Origin: Lentisalinibacter salinarum
GTDB lineage: Bacteria > Pseudomonadota > Gammaproteobacteria > Steroidobacterales > Woeseiaceae
DNA length: 64,000 bases
Direction: 5' to 3'
Assembly (NCBI RefSeq): GCF_040706555.1
Contig: NZ_JAPDRH010000002.1
Coordinates: forward strand, 1,426,001-1,490,000
Part shown: piece after piece, positions 55,669 to 63,977 of the stretch
How positions within the stretch are numbered: the stretch's first letter is position 1
Layout of the letters: each line of letters opens with the position of its first letter
Notes under the pieces: generated by a model
The model's database searches: none
Seen by the model: the letters and a program-made list of their open reading frames with translations, nothing else
What the model was told of the DNA's origin: nothing
Made by a program: the position numbers and the translations under genes

Positions 55669-56289
55669 GTGATCGAGCAGCTGCTCAAGAATTTCGTGGT
55701 CATGTTCGTCGTCATCGAGCCGGTGACGCTGATACCCGTGTTCGGCGCGCTGACGCGCGGCGGCGCGCCCGGATTCCGGCGGCGCATGGCGGTGAAGGCG
55801 GTGAGCATCTCCGCGCTCATCTTCCTCGGTTTCGCACTGGCCGGCGAACAGCTGCTGAAGATACTCGGCATCAGCGTCGATGCGTTCCGCATCGGCGGCG
55901 GCCTCCTGCTGTTCATGGTCTCGGTAGACATGGTGTTCGCCAGGGAATCCGGACTGCGTTCGGCCACCATCCGTGAGCAGGAGGAGGCCCGCTACCGGGA
56001 CGACATCTCCGTATTCCCGCTGGCGTTCCCGCTGATCGCCGGCCCCGGCGCGCTGGCCACCCTGCTGCTGCTCCTGGGTGACGCGGAGGACGACATCGTG
56101 AGCGTCGCCCTGCTGTTGGCGGTGGTGTTCGTCGTGCTGGCCATCACCCTGGTGATGATGCTGCTCACCAATCCCATCATGCGCGTCCTGGGCGTGACCG
56201 GAGCCAACGTGGTCAGCCGGCTGCTCGGCGTGGTGCTGGTGGCGCTCGCCGTCCAGTACGTGGTGGACGGCATACTGGCCTTCGTCTAG
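55669..56289 (+). CDS. MarC family integral membrane protein
   Basis: 206 residues with six transmembrane helices, of the MarC (UPF0056) family once linked to multiple antibiotic resistance but now of unclear function. Typical motifs: NFVVMFVVIEPVTLIPVFGA, DAFRIGGGLLLFMVSVDMVF, and FPLIAGPGALATLLLL. The GTG start has only a weak ribosome binding site. Convergent with trmB. Confidence 0.88.
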   Translation: MIEQLLKNFVVMFVVIEPVTLIPVFGALTRGGAPGFRRRMAVKAVSISALIFLGFALAGEQLLKILGISVDAFRIGGGLLLFMVSVDMVFARESGLRSATIREQEEARYRDDISVFPLAFPLIAGPGALATLLLLLGDAEDDIVSVALLLAVVFVVLAITLVMMLLTNPIMRVLGVTGANVVSRLLGVVLVALAVQYVVDGILAFV

Positions 56290-56305
56290 CGTCCGGCGTC
56301 GCCCG

Positions 56306-56995
56306 CTACCGCAGCCGGTATATCCAATCGCAGATTCCGTGGCCGAGCCGCAGGCCGCGGTGCTCGAACTTCGTACGCGGCCGGGCGAGCGGACGGTCGC
56401 CCTCGTGCTCGCGCCGCTCCACAAGCTCGAAACGCTGGTCGGTGGCCACTACCTCGTCGATGTGCTCGGCATAGCTGGCCCAGTCGGTGGCGATGTGCAG
56501 CGTGCCGCCGGGCGCGAGCACCCGGGCGGCGAGATCCAGGAAGCGGGGCGCGACGATACGCCGTTTGTGGTGGCGCTTCTTCGGCCACGGGTCCGGGAAG
56601 TAGAGGTTCAGACGCGCGATGCTGCCCTCCGGTATCGCTTCCATGATCTCGAGCGCATCGCCGCACAGGAGCCGCAGGTTGTCGATGCCGCGGCGCTCGA
56701 TGCCGAGCAGGCAGTGCCCGATGCCCGGCTCGTGTACCTCGATGCCGTAGTAGCGTGTCTCGGGGTCGTCCTCCGCCTGGTCGAGCAGGCTCTCGCCGTT
56801 GCCGAAGCCCACCTCCAGCACCAGACGCGCGCCGCCGCGGAAGGCTGCAGCGACGGCGGCCGGCTCTTCGGCGTCGATGCCGTAGCGAGGCCAGAGTTCC
56901 CGCCAGGCCCGCTCCTGCGCCCGGGTCATGCGTCCGGCCCGCCGCACGAAGCTGCGCACCTTCCGTTCCGGCTGTGTATCTGCTCTGTTGCTCAT
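56306..56995 (-). CDS. trmB: tRNA (guanine46-N7)-methyltransferase
   Basis: Makes m7G46 in tRNA variable loops. 229 residues. SAM-binding LVLEVGFGNGESLLDQA, the TrmB signature LYFPDPWPKKRHHKRRIVA, GTLHIATDWASYAEHI and a C-terminal TKFEHRGLRLGHGICDWIY. ATG at 56995 preceded by GGGAAG; a second start four codons upstream is possible. Convergent with MarC. Confidence 0.97.
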   Translation of the reverse strand: MSNRADTQPERKVRSFVRRAGRMTRAQERAWRELWPRYGIDAEEPAAVAAAFRGGARLVLEVGFGNGESLLDQAEDDPETRYYGIEVHEPGIGHCLLGIERRGIDNLRLLCGDALEIMEAIPEGSIARLNLYFPDPWPKKRHHKRRIVAPRFLDLAARVLAPGGTLHIATDWASYAEHIDEVVATDQRFELVERREHEGDRPLARPRTKFEHRGLRLGHGICDWIYRLR

Positions 56996-57116
56996 GTCTT
57001 CCCGCATCCTGCCTGCGGATGTCCATATTTTGTCAAACACGCTTCGGCATCGGCTTGTTACGGCCATGTCGAATCTCCCTGCGCAACGTATCTCAGTCAT
57101 CTCAGGGAGAGAAACA

Positions 57117-58694
57117 ATGAGAAAGACTACTGCAACGGCCTCCTTGCTGGCAGCAGCGTTCCTGCTGGCCGGCTGCGAGGGAGACGACGGTACCGACGGC
57201 GTCGACGGCCAGGACGGATTCAATTCGCTCGTGGCCACCCGGGAAATCCCGAAGGGCGATGCCGACTGCCCCGGCGGCGGTCTCGCGCTGGACAGCGGCC
57301 TCGATACGAACCGCAACGACGAGCTGGACCCCTCCGAGGTCACGGCGACGGAGCTGCTGGAATGCGCAACCGCCCCCCAGCTGCGCGCACTGCACGCCTC
57401 GCCCGATGCGCCGGCAGTGAATATCCTCGTGAATGGTCAGGCTGCGCTCAGCGAAGTGGACTATACGGAGGGTTCGGGCTTCCTGCCGGTGGCGGAGACC
57501 ACCACCGTCCAGGTGGAGGCGATCATCCCCGGCGGTAACGCAATTGTGATCGACGAGACGCTGGAACTCGACTTCGCCACCGACTACACGGTCATCGCCG
57601 TCGGCGACGTGGCCGCTCCCATTGGGCCGCTGGTGATCGCGAATCCCACCGACCAGCCCCTGACCCCGGGCAGCTTCTTCGCCCAGGTCGTGCATGCTGC
57701 GCCGGATGCACCGCCGGTCGACGTCTACGTGACGACGCCGGGCGCAAATCTCGCCGCCAGCGCGCCGATCGCCGCGACGCCGCTGGCCTACCAGGACGTG
57801 AGCGACCGCCTGGAGGTGCCTGCCGGTACTTATCAGGTCCGCGTCACGCTGGCGGGCGACCCGGGGACGGTCGTGTTCGATTCCGGTGAACTGGATGTCG
57901 CCGCGGATGCGGAGCTTCTGATCGCCGCGGTGGAGAACACGGGTCCGGGCGCCACGCCCATTCAGCTCGTCGTGCTGGACGGCACCGGTGCCGCCGACCT
58001 GCCGGACGCGAACACGCCGGCGGCGGTGACCGCGGTGCACGCGTCGCCGGATGCCCCGCCGGTGGACATCCTGGCGGATGACACCTCCACCGCCAACGAC
58101 GAGGCGCTGCCCCTCGCAGTGGACTATGCGTTCACCGAGTTCTGCGAGATCGGCGCGGTCCCGGCCCCGGGCGAGTACACCGTGAGCGTCGTTGCGAACG
58201 CCGACAACTCCGTGGTAGCCACGGACTTCCCGTTCACCGCCGAGCAGGGCGCCGAGGCGACCGCCATCGTGACAGGATTCCTGTCTTCCGGCACGCCGGC
58301 CATCCAGCCGCTGGCGCTCGCCACCGACACGCGCAGCGTGATCACGGAGGCGAAGCTGCGGGTGATCCACGGCTCGCCGAGCACCGGCGACGTGGACCTG
58401 TATCTGCTGGCGGACGGCACGGACCTGAACGACGCTTCGGTCACGCCGAGTTTCGCTGACGTCCCCTTCGGCGCGGACACCGGCATCCTGTCCATCGCGC
58501 CCGGCATCTACGACGTCTACGTGACGCCGGCCGGTGACAAGAGCGTGGTGGCCATCGAGATCCCGGACGCCACGTTCAGCGGCGGCGAGGTGATCGACGT
58601 GATCGCCCGCGACCCCGCCACCGACGGCAGCGAAGGCGCGCTGCCGCTGCCGCTGGTCATCGACTACGCGGCGGTGCCGGCCTGCGCCACCTGA
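57117..58694 (+). CDS. DUF4397 repeat lipoprotein with N-terminal EF-hand-like loop
   Basis: 525-residue lipoprotein (lipobox LLAGC, Cys20). After a Gly/Asp-rich stretch (GDDGTDGVDGQDG) comes a disulfide-bearing module with a calcium-type loop D63-T-N-R-N-D-E-L-D-P-S-E74. The rest is about four DUF4397 beta-sandwich repeats recognisable by their openings: LRALHASPDAPAVNILVNG, VVHAAPDAPPVDVYV, AVHASPDAPPVDILADD and LRVIHGSPSTGDVDLYLLADG. Such proteins are surface or outer-membrane bound and may mediate adhesion. GGGAGAG precedes the ATG. A strong terminator follows. Confidence 0.9.
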   Translation: MRKTTATASLLAAAFLLAGCEGDDGTDGVDGQDGFNSLVATREIPKGDADCPGGGLALDSGLDTNRNDELDPSEVTATELLECATAPQLRALHASPDAPAVNILVNGQAALSEVDYTEGSGFLPVAETTTVQVEAIIPGGNAIVIDETLELDFATDYTVIAVGDVAAPIGPLVIANPTDQPLTPGSFFAQVVHAAPDAPPVDVYVTTPGANLAASAPIAATPLAYQDVSDRLEVPAGTYQVRVTLAGDPGTVVFDSGELDVAADAELLIAAVENTGPGATPIQLVVLDGTGAADLPDANTPAAVTAVHASPDAPPVDILADDTSTANDEALPLAVDYAFTEFCEIGAVPAPGEYTVSVVANADNSVVATDFPFTAEQGAEATAIVTGFLSSGTPAIQPLALATDTRSVITEAKLRVIHGSPSTGDVDLYLLADGTDLNDASVTPSFADVPFGADTGILSIAPGIYDVYVTPAGDKSVVAIEIPDATFSGGEVIDVIARDPATDGSEGALPLPLVIDYAAVPACAT

Positions 58695-58737
58695 GGCACG
58701 GCTGCAAGGGACGCTGACAGGTCAGGGACGACCCCGC

Positions 58738-58775
58738 GGCCCCCGGAGCTTCGCTCCGGGGGCCGTTTTCTTTTT
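58738..58775 (+). terminator. Rho-independent terminator of the DUF4397 gene
   Basis: GGCCCCCGGAGC-TTC-GCTCCGGGGGCC forms a perfect 12-bp stem, followed by a T-rich tract (TTTTCTTTTT). Confidence 0.95.
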
Positions 58776-58865
58776 CAGCGGCGGATGGTCCAGGCGCGAC
58801 GCGACCGATTTCAAAGGCCGCCCCGCGAATGCTATGGTGGCGCGATAACCAACAGGGAGAAGCAG

Positions 58866-60149
58866 ATGGAAGTTTTCGAGAGATGGGAGTCGGATATCCG
58901 CGGCTATTGCCGCACCTACCCGACGGTATTCAAGTCCGCCTCCAACGCGCGGCAGGTGGACGAGAACGGCAAGTCCTACATCGACTTCTTCGCCGGCGCC
59001 GGGGTGCTGAACTTCGGCCATAACAACCCGAACATGAAGCAGGCGCTGATCGACTACATCCAGTCCGACGGCGTCGCCCACAGCCTCGATCTCTACACCA
59101 CCGCCAAGCGGAACTTCATCGAGAAATTCGTCGGCACCATCCTCGAGCCGCGGGGCTGGGACTACAAGCTGCAGTTCATGGGCCCCACCGGCACCAACGC
59201 GGTGGAGCTCGCCCTGAAGCTCGCGCGCAAGGTAACGGGCCGGCGCAGCGTGGTGGCCTACACCCACGGTTTTCACGGCATGACGCTGGGCTCGCTGGCC
59301 TGCACGTCGAACTCCTACTTCCGCAACGCGGCCGGCGTGCCGCTGGAGCACGTGGTGCACCAGCCCTTCGGCTGCCGGAAGACCTGCCTGGGCTGCGAAC
59401 TCGGCTGCGGCCTGGAGTCCGTGGACCGGCTGCGGGCCCTGTTCGAGAACCCCTCCAGCGGCTGGGAGCCGCCGGCCGCCTTCCTGGTGGAGGCCATCCA
59501 GGCCGAGGGCGGCGTGAAGGTGGCCAGCCGGGAATGGCTGCAGGCCACCCAGCAGCTGGCTAAGGATCTCGGTGCCCTGTTCATCATCGACGACATCCAG
59601 GCGGGCTGCGGGCGCACCGGAAATTACTTCAGCTTCGACGGCATGGGCCTGGACCCGGACATCATCACGCTGGCGAAAGGCATCGGCGGCTTCGGCACGC
59701 CGCTGGCGATGAACCTGGCCAAGCCGGAACACGACAAGCACTGGAAGCCGGGCGAGCACACGGGCACCTTCCGCGGCCAGGGCCTGTCCTTCGTTGCCGG
59801 CGTCGAGGGCCTGAAGTACTTCGACGACGACAGGTTCCTCAAAGAGGTGCGCGAGAAGGGCAAGCACATCCGCGATCACGTGGAGAAGCTCTGCGCCTCG
59901 CTGAAGGGCACCACGATGCAGGCCCGGGGCGAGGGCATGATGCAGGCGCTCGACACCGGCGACCCGGAGCTCGCGAAGGCCATCACGGCCAAGTGCTTCG
60001 AGGCCGGGCTGATCATCACCCAGTGCGGCGTCGGCGGTCGGGTCCTGAAGATCATCCCGCCGCTCACGATCCCGCAGGAAGACCTGCAGGAGGGCCTGGA
60101 CATCCTTTCCGAGGCCGTGGCGCAGACCGTGGAGGTGAAGGCCGCATGA
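58866..60149 (+). CDS. EctB/DoeD-like diaminobutyrate aminotransferase
   Basis: 427-residue class III PLP aminotransferase interconverting L-2,4-diaminobutyrate and aspartate semialdehyde. EctB/DoeD traits: RQVDENGKSYIDFFAGAGVLNFGHNNP, GPTGTNAVELALKLARKVTG, THGFHGMTLGSLA, IIDDIQAGCGRTG, and PLP-lysine K271 (ITLAKGIGGFG). Unusual: residues ~165-190 contain an extra loop with C170, C174, C177 and C181 (CRKTCLGCELGC). The 4-bp overlap with an ectoine hydrolase gene points to the degradative (DoeD) role. TGC-TATGGT (58830-58838) may be an extended -10. Start ATG has GGGAGAAGC. Confidence 0.82.
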   Translation: MEVFERWESDIRGYCRTYPTVFKSASNARQVDENGKSYIDFFAGAGVLNFGHNNPNMKQALIDYIQSDGVAHSLDLYTTAKRNFIEKFVGTILEPRGWDYKLQFMGPTGTNAVELALKLARKVTGRRSVVAYTHGFHGMTLGSLACTSNSYFRNAAGVPLEHVVHQPFGCRKTCLGCELGCGLESVDRLRALFENPSSGWEPPAAFLVEAIQAEGGVKVASREWLQATQQLAKDLGALFIIDDIQAGCGRTGNYFSFDGMGLDPDIITLAKGIGGFGTPLAMNLAKPEHDKHWKPGEHTGTFRGQGLSFVAGVEGLKYFDDDRFLKEVREKGKHIRDHVEKLCASLKGTTMQARGEGMMQALDTGDPELAKAITAKCFEAGLIITQCGVGGRVLKIIPPLTIPQEDLQEGLDILSEAVAQTVEVKAA

Positions 60150-61411
60150 GACAGCGCGACGATATGACGTTCCCGTTCGAGGAGTACGAACGCCGTCTGA
60201 GGGAACTGCGCGAGCGTATGCAGGCACGCCTCCTGGACGCGGTGGTCATCACCGACCCGGAGAACCTGATGTACCTCACGGACTATCAGACCACCGGGTA
60301 CTCGTTCTTCCAGGCGCTGGTGGTCCCGCTCGAGGACGAGCCGTTCATGATCACCCGGGGCATGGAAGAGTCGAACATCCATGCCCGCACCTGGGTGGAG
60401 CGCACGCGGCCCTATCCCGATACCGGCGACGCAATCCAGATGCTGGTGGAGTCTCTGCGCGAGTTCGGGCTGAACGGCAAGGACATCGGCTACGAGCGAA
60501 ACAGCTATTTCTTCCCGGCCTATCATCAGGACAGCATCCACACCACGTTCACGGACGGACGGCTGCTGGACTGCTTCGGCATCGTGGAGCAGGGCCGCAT
60601 CACAAAGTCCGGATACGAGATCGAGGTGATGAAGAAGGCCGCTGCCGCCACGGAGGCCGGCATGCAGGCCGGTTACGAGGCGGTCGAGGCGGGTGCCACC
60701 GAGAACGAGATCGGCGCGGCCGTCTCGGCTGCCATGTTCCGGGCAGGCGGCGAGCCGCCGGCGGTGATGCCCTACGTGACGTCCGGACCGCGCACCATGA
60801 TCGGCCACGCCACCTGGGAAGGCCGCACGGTGCAGCCGGGCGAGCACGTGTTCCTGGAGGTCGGCGGCTGCTACCGGCGCTACCACACGGCGATGATGCG
60901 CACGGTGCTGCTCGGCGACATGACGGCGTCGCTGCTGCAGGCGCAGGAACGCATGAAGCTCGCGCTGCGCGAGGTGAAGAACATCATCCGGCCGGGCCTG
61001 ACGGTGTCCGACGCGGACAACCTGATCCGCGCCATCATCCAGGACAACCAGGTGGGTGCCAACCTCATCACGCGCTCGGGCTACTCCATCGGCATTGCCT
61101 TCCCGCCGAGCTGGGACGAGGGCTACATCTGCAGCCTGCGTCAGGGCAGCAGCACCATCCTGGAAGAGGGTATGTGCTTCCACATCATCCCCTGGATGTG
61201 GGGCGTGGACGGCGACAAGACCGTGGGCATTTCCGACACCATCTACGTCACAGACAAGAGCTGCCAGTCGTTCTTCACCCTCGACCAGGACTTCATCGTC
61301 AAGGGCGAACAGACGCTGATGGGCAAGCGCGTCGGCTCCAGCGACAAGCTGATCGCCATTCCCGCGCGCGACGATCCCGACAAGTCCGGTACGTCCGACA
61401 AGGTGTCCTGA
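60146..61411 (+). CDS. doeA: Ectoine hydrolase DoeA (M24 peptidase family)
   Basis: 421 residues of the metal-free-or-metal-binding creatinase/prolidase fold. DoeA/EutD opens the ectoine ring to N-acetyl-diaminobutyrate. Signatures: LLDAVVITDPENLMYLTDYQTTGY, RGMEESNIHARTWVERTRPY, EAGATENEIGAAVSAAMFRAG, YVTSGPRTMIGHATWEGRTV and EEGMCFHIIPWMWGVDGDK. Overlaps the aminotransferase stop (ATGA). An internal ATG at 60164 (TFPFEEYERRL) is an alternative start. The deacetylase DoeB usually needed for the next step is not in the window. Confidence 0.88.
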   Translation: MRQRDDMTFPFEEYERRLRELRERMQARLLDAVVITDPENLMYLTDYQTTGYSFFQALVVPLEDEPFMITRGMEESNIHARTWVERTRPYPDTGDAIQMLVESLREFGLNGKDIGYERNSYFFPAYHQDSIHTTFTDGRLLDCFGIVEQGRITKSGYEIEVMKKAAAATEAGMQAGYEAVEAGATENEIGAAVSAAMFRAGGEPPAVMPYVTSGPRTMIGHATWEGRTVQPGEHVFLEVGGCYRRYHTAMMRTVLLGDMTASLLQAQERMKLALREVKNIIRPGLTVSDADNLIRAIIQDNQVGANLITRSGYSIGIAFPPSWDEGYICSLRQGSSTILEEGMCFHIIPWMWGVDGDKTVGISDTIYVTDKSCQSFFTLDQDFIVKGEQTLMGKRVGSSDKLIAIPARDDPDKSGTSDKVS

Positions 61412-61431
61412 GCGTCGCCCGGACTCGTCTG

Positions 61432-61472
61432 CCCATACCCGACTACCCATACCCGTCTACCCATATCCGCCA
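61432..61472. repeat. Three tandem 14-bp repeats
   Basis: CCCATACCCGACTA (61432-61445), CCCATACCCGTCTA (61446-61459) and the degenerate CCCATATCCGCCAG (from 61460) run head to tail in the 79-bp gap between doeA and the aldehyde dehydrogenase gene. GAGCAGGAGC follows as the ribosome binding site region. Confidence 0.8.
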
Positions 61473-61490
61473 GAGCAGGAGCTTCCCTAC

Positions 61491-62849
61491 ATGCTGACCG
61501 CCATCGATCCCACGACCGGTACCGTGATCCGCGAGGTGAAGCCGGCCTCGCCCGATCAGGTCGAGGACGTCCTCGCCGGAGCTGCCGCCGCCTTCCCGGG
61601 CTGGCGCGACACCGGCTTCGACGAGCGCGCCGAGCTGTTGCGCGCCGTTGCCGCCGAGATGCGCCGGGACGTGGACGCCCTGGGCGCACTCATGACCGAG
61701 GAGATGGGCAAGCCGGTGCGCGAGGCCCGCGGCGAGGTGGAGAAGGCGGCCTGGTGCGCCGAGCACTACGCCGAGCACGCGGAGTCCTACCTGTCGGCCG
61801 ACGTCATAGAATCCGACGCCAGTCGCAGCTACGTGCAGTATCTGCCTCTCGGCACCATCCTGGGCGTGCTGCCCTGGAACGCGCCGTTCTGGCTCGCCTT
61901 CCGTTTCGCCGCGCCGGCGCTGATGGCCGGCAACACCTGCGCGATGAAGCACGATCCCCACGTCCCGGGCTGCGCGCAGGCCATCGAGGACGTCTTCGCC
62001 CGTGTGGGTGCGCCGGAAGGCGTGTTCCAGAACCTGCCGATAGAGACGCCCGCGGTGGAGGGCGTGATCCGCGACGAGCGCATCAAGGGCGTGTCCTTCA
62101 CCGGTTCCGAGCGCGGCGGGGCGGCCGTCGCTTCCGCGGCGGCGTCGGAGATCAAGCGCTCGGTGCTGGAGCTGGGCGGCTCGGACCCCGCCATCGTGCT
62201 GGCGGATGCCGACCTCGAAAAGGCGGCGGACACCATCACCCTGTCACGCATCATCAATGCCGGGCAGAGCTGCATCGCGGCGAAGCGAACCATCGTCGAG
62301 GCGCCCGTGTACGACCGCATGGTGGAACTGCTGCAGGATCGCCTGGCGAAACTGAAGGTGGGCGACCCGCGGGAGGAATCCACCGACGTGGGCCCGATCG
62401 CACGGGACGACCTGCGTGCCAATCTGCACCGTCAGGTGCGGGCGACCGTCGACGCCGGCGCCACCTGCCGACTCGGCGGCGAGCTGCCGCAAGGCGATGG
62501 CTTTTTCTACCCGGTGACGCTGCTCATCGACGTCACGCAGGACATGACCGGCGCGTGCGAGGAGACCTTCGGCCCGGTGGCGGTGGTGATGAAGGCGACG
62601 GACGCCGACGAGGCACTGGCCATCGCCAACGACACTCCCTACGGACTGGCGGCCGCGGTGTGGACGGACGCCGCCCGCGGCGAAGCCATGGCCCGCCGGC
62701 TCTACACCGGCCAGGTAGCCGTCAACGGCATCGTGAAGACCGACCCCCGCCTGCCGAGCGGCGGCGTCGGCCGCTCAGGCTACGGCCGCGAACTCGGTCC
62801 CCACGGCATCCACGAGTTCGTCAACGCGCAGCAGGTCTGGATCGCATAA
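61491..62849 (+). CDS. Aldehyde dehydrogenase, succinate/aspartate-semialdehyde type (DoeC-like)
   Basis: 452-residue NAD(P)+-dependent aldehyde dehydrogenase. GTILGVLPWNAPFWLAFRFA, substrate/NAD region FTGSERGGAAVASAAASEIK, catalytic Glu in LELGGSDPAIVL, catalytic Cys in NAGQSCIAAKR and EETFGPVAVV. It is shorter at the N-terminus than E. coli GabD, like the Sad/YneI group. Next to an ectoine hydrolase and a diaminobutyrate aminotransferase, oxidation of aspartate semialdehyde to aspartate (DoeC role) is the likely reaction. Same strand as doeA. Confidence 0.87.
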   Translation: MLTAIDPTTGTVIREVKPASPDQVEDVLAGAAAAFPGWRDTGFDERAELLRAVAAEMRRDVDALGALMTEEMGKPVREARGEVEKAAWCAEHYAEHAESYLSADVIESDASRSYVQYLPLGTILGVLPWNAPFWLAFRFAAPALMAGNTCAMKHDPHVPGCAQAIEDVFARVGAPEGVFQNLPIETPAVEGVIRDERIKGVSFTGSERGGAAVASAAASEIKRSVLELGGSDPAIVLADADLEKAADTITLSRIINAGQSCIAAKRTIVEAPVYDRMVELLQDRLAKLKVGDPREESTDVGPIARDDLRANLHRQVRATVDAGATCRLGGELPQGDGFFYPVTLLIDVTQDMTGACEETFGPVAVVMKATDADEALAIANDTPYGLAAAVWTDAARGEAMARRLYTGQVAVNGIVKTDPRLPSGGVGRSGYGRELGPHGIHEFVNAQQVWIA

Positions 62850-62855
62850 AGGTGC

Positions 62856-62912
62856 CGGACCGAACTTTTGCAACTTTTGAAACTTATGAGAGTTTCAGAA
62901 GTTCCTGGTCCG
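62856..62912. terminator. Long inverted repeat between convergent genes, possible terminator
   Basis: AACTTTTGAAACT (62872-62884) and AGTTTCAGAAGTT (62891-62903) pair over 13 positions with one mismatch around a 6-nt loop TATGAG; outer CGGACC and GGTCCG add a second stem. It straddles the end of the lipoprotein hydrolase gene and could stop transcription in both directions, although no clean T-tract is present. Confidence 0.5.
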
Positions 62913-63977
62913 ATTCCGACCGGCCGAAGCCGTCGTCCCGCGCTTGACCGGCAGCAGACGCCACAGGCCGGGAGCGGGTCCCGGCACGCGCTCGTAGCTG
63001 CCATCCGCATCCGCGGCCAGCGGGGCAAACAGACGGCCGATGTCCTCGATCACCGCCGGATTGCGCAGGTGATAGACATGTCCGCTCAGGCTGTACAGAC
63101 CGGTCCCCGACACGTCCACTAGCTGCACTTTCGCGGACAGCGCGCCCCCTGCACTGGCCTCCTCGTCGGCAATCCCCAGCCGCGCTGAAGTATTCACCAC
63201 AGTGGACAGGCGCAGCGCCAGGTCATTTTCCGAGGCGTAGATCGTCACCCGCTCTGCCTTCCGTTCCAGCGCCGGCCGCAGCTCGGCGAATCGCGACCGC
63301 GCAATATCGGGAGCGACCAGCACGACCTGGCCGAACGCACCGCCGTCGTCGTCCATCCGTGACAGCACCTCCACCGTCGCCCGCGCGCCGAGGCTGTGCC
63401 CCAGTATGCTCACGCCGGCGCTGCCGTGCCGGGCGGCCAGCCCCTCGAGCACTGCGCGGAGATCCGGCAGGCTCCAGGCGAGATCACCCGCATCGCTTGC
63501 ATAGGTCACGTACTTGCGATCGGCGGGCCAGCTGAACAGCAGCAGCCGGCCGTCCAGCCCAAGCCGCTTCTGCAGCAGCGCGGCGTGGCGGCAGCTGCGC
63601 CCGAAATCCTCGTTGAAGCCGTGGATATAAACGACCACCCCGGCGCGGCCGACATCCCCGACAGCCGACTTCACGTCGCCAGTGGCCGCCGGCGTCACGC
63701 CGAGCAGGCGGCCGTCGTGGTCTTCGGCGTCCCGGATCGCCACCCGGCAACGTCCGGCCGTCACCGGTCCGCGGTCGCCGCCGTAATAGTCCCGTCCGTC
63801 GCTGCCCGTCTCGAGCTGCCGATTTGTTACGAAAGCCACCTCCGCGGTCGCGACGGCGTCCGCCGCTGCCGCGGCACCCGGCGACGGACCCACGGGCACC
63901 GGGCTCGCGCAGGCCGCGAGCAGCAGGGCACTCGCGCAGAGTGCGGGTCGTCCGTAGCGGTGATACAGGGAGCACAT
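62895..63977 (-). CDS. Alpha/beta hydrolase lipoprotein (DUF900 type)
   Basis: 360 residues. Lipobox LLLAAC, so membrane-anchored. The hydrolase core has VVVYIHGFNEDFGRSCRHAA, LLFSWPADRKYVTYASD, nucleophile elbow GHSLGARATVEVL and an Asp/His region near the C-terminus (VDVSGTGLYSLSGHVYHLRN). The pattern fits the DUF900 branch of alpha/beta hydrolases, often periplasmic esterases. Substrate unknown. Faces the aldehyde dehydrogenase gene across a long inverted repeat. Confidence 0.85.
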   Translation of the reverse strand: MCSLYHRYGRPALCASALLLAACASPVPVGPSPGAAAAADAVATAEVAFVTNRQLETGSDGRDYYGGDRGPVTAGRCRVAIRDAEDHDGRLLGVTPAATGDVKSAVGDVGRAGVVVYIHGFNEDFGRSCRHAALLQKRLGLDGRLLLFSWPADRKYVTYASDAGDLAWSLPDLRAVLEGLAARHGSAGVSILGHSLGARATVEVLSRMDDDGGAFGQVVLVAPDIARSRFAELRPALERKAERVTIYASENDLALRLSTVVNTSARLGIADEEASAGGALSAKVQLVDVSGTGLYSLSGHVYHLRNPAVIEDIGRLFAPLAADADGSYERVPGPAPGLWRLLPVKRGTTASAGRNRTRNF

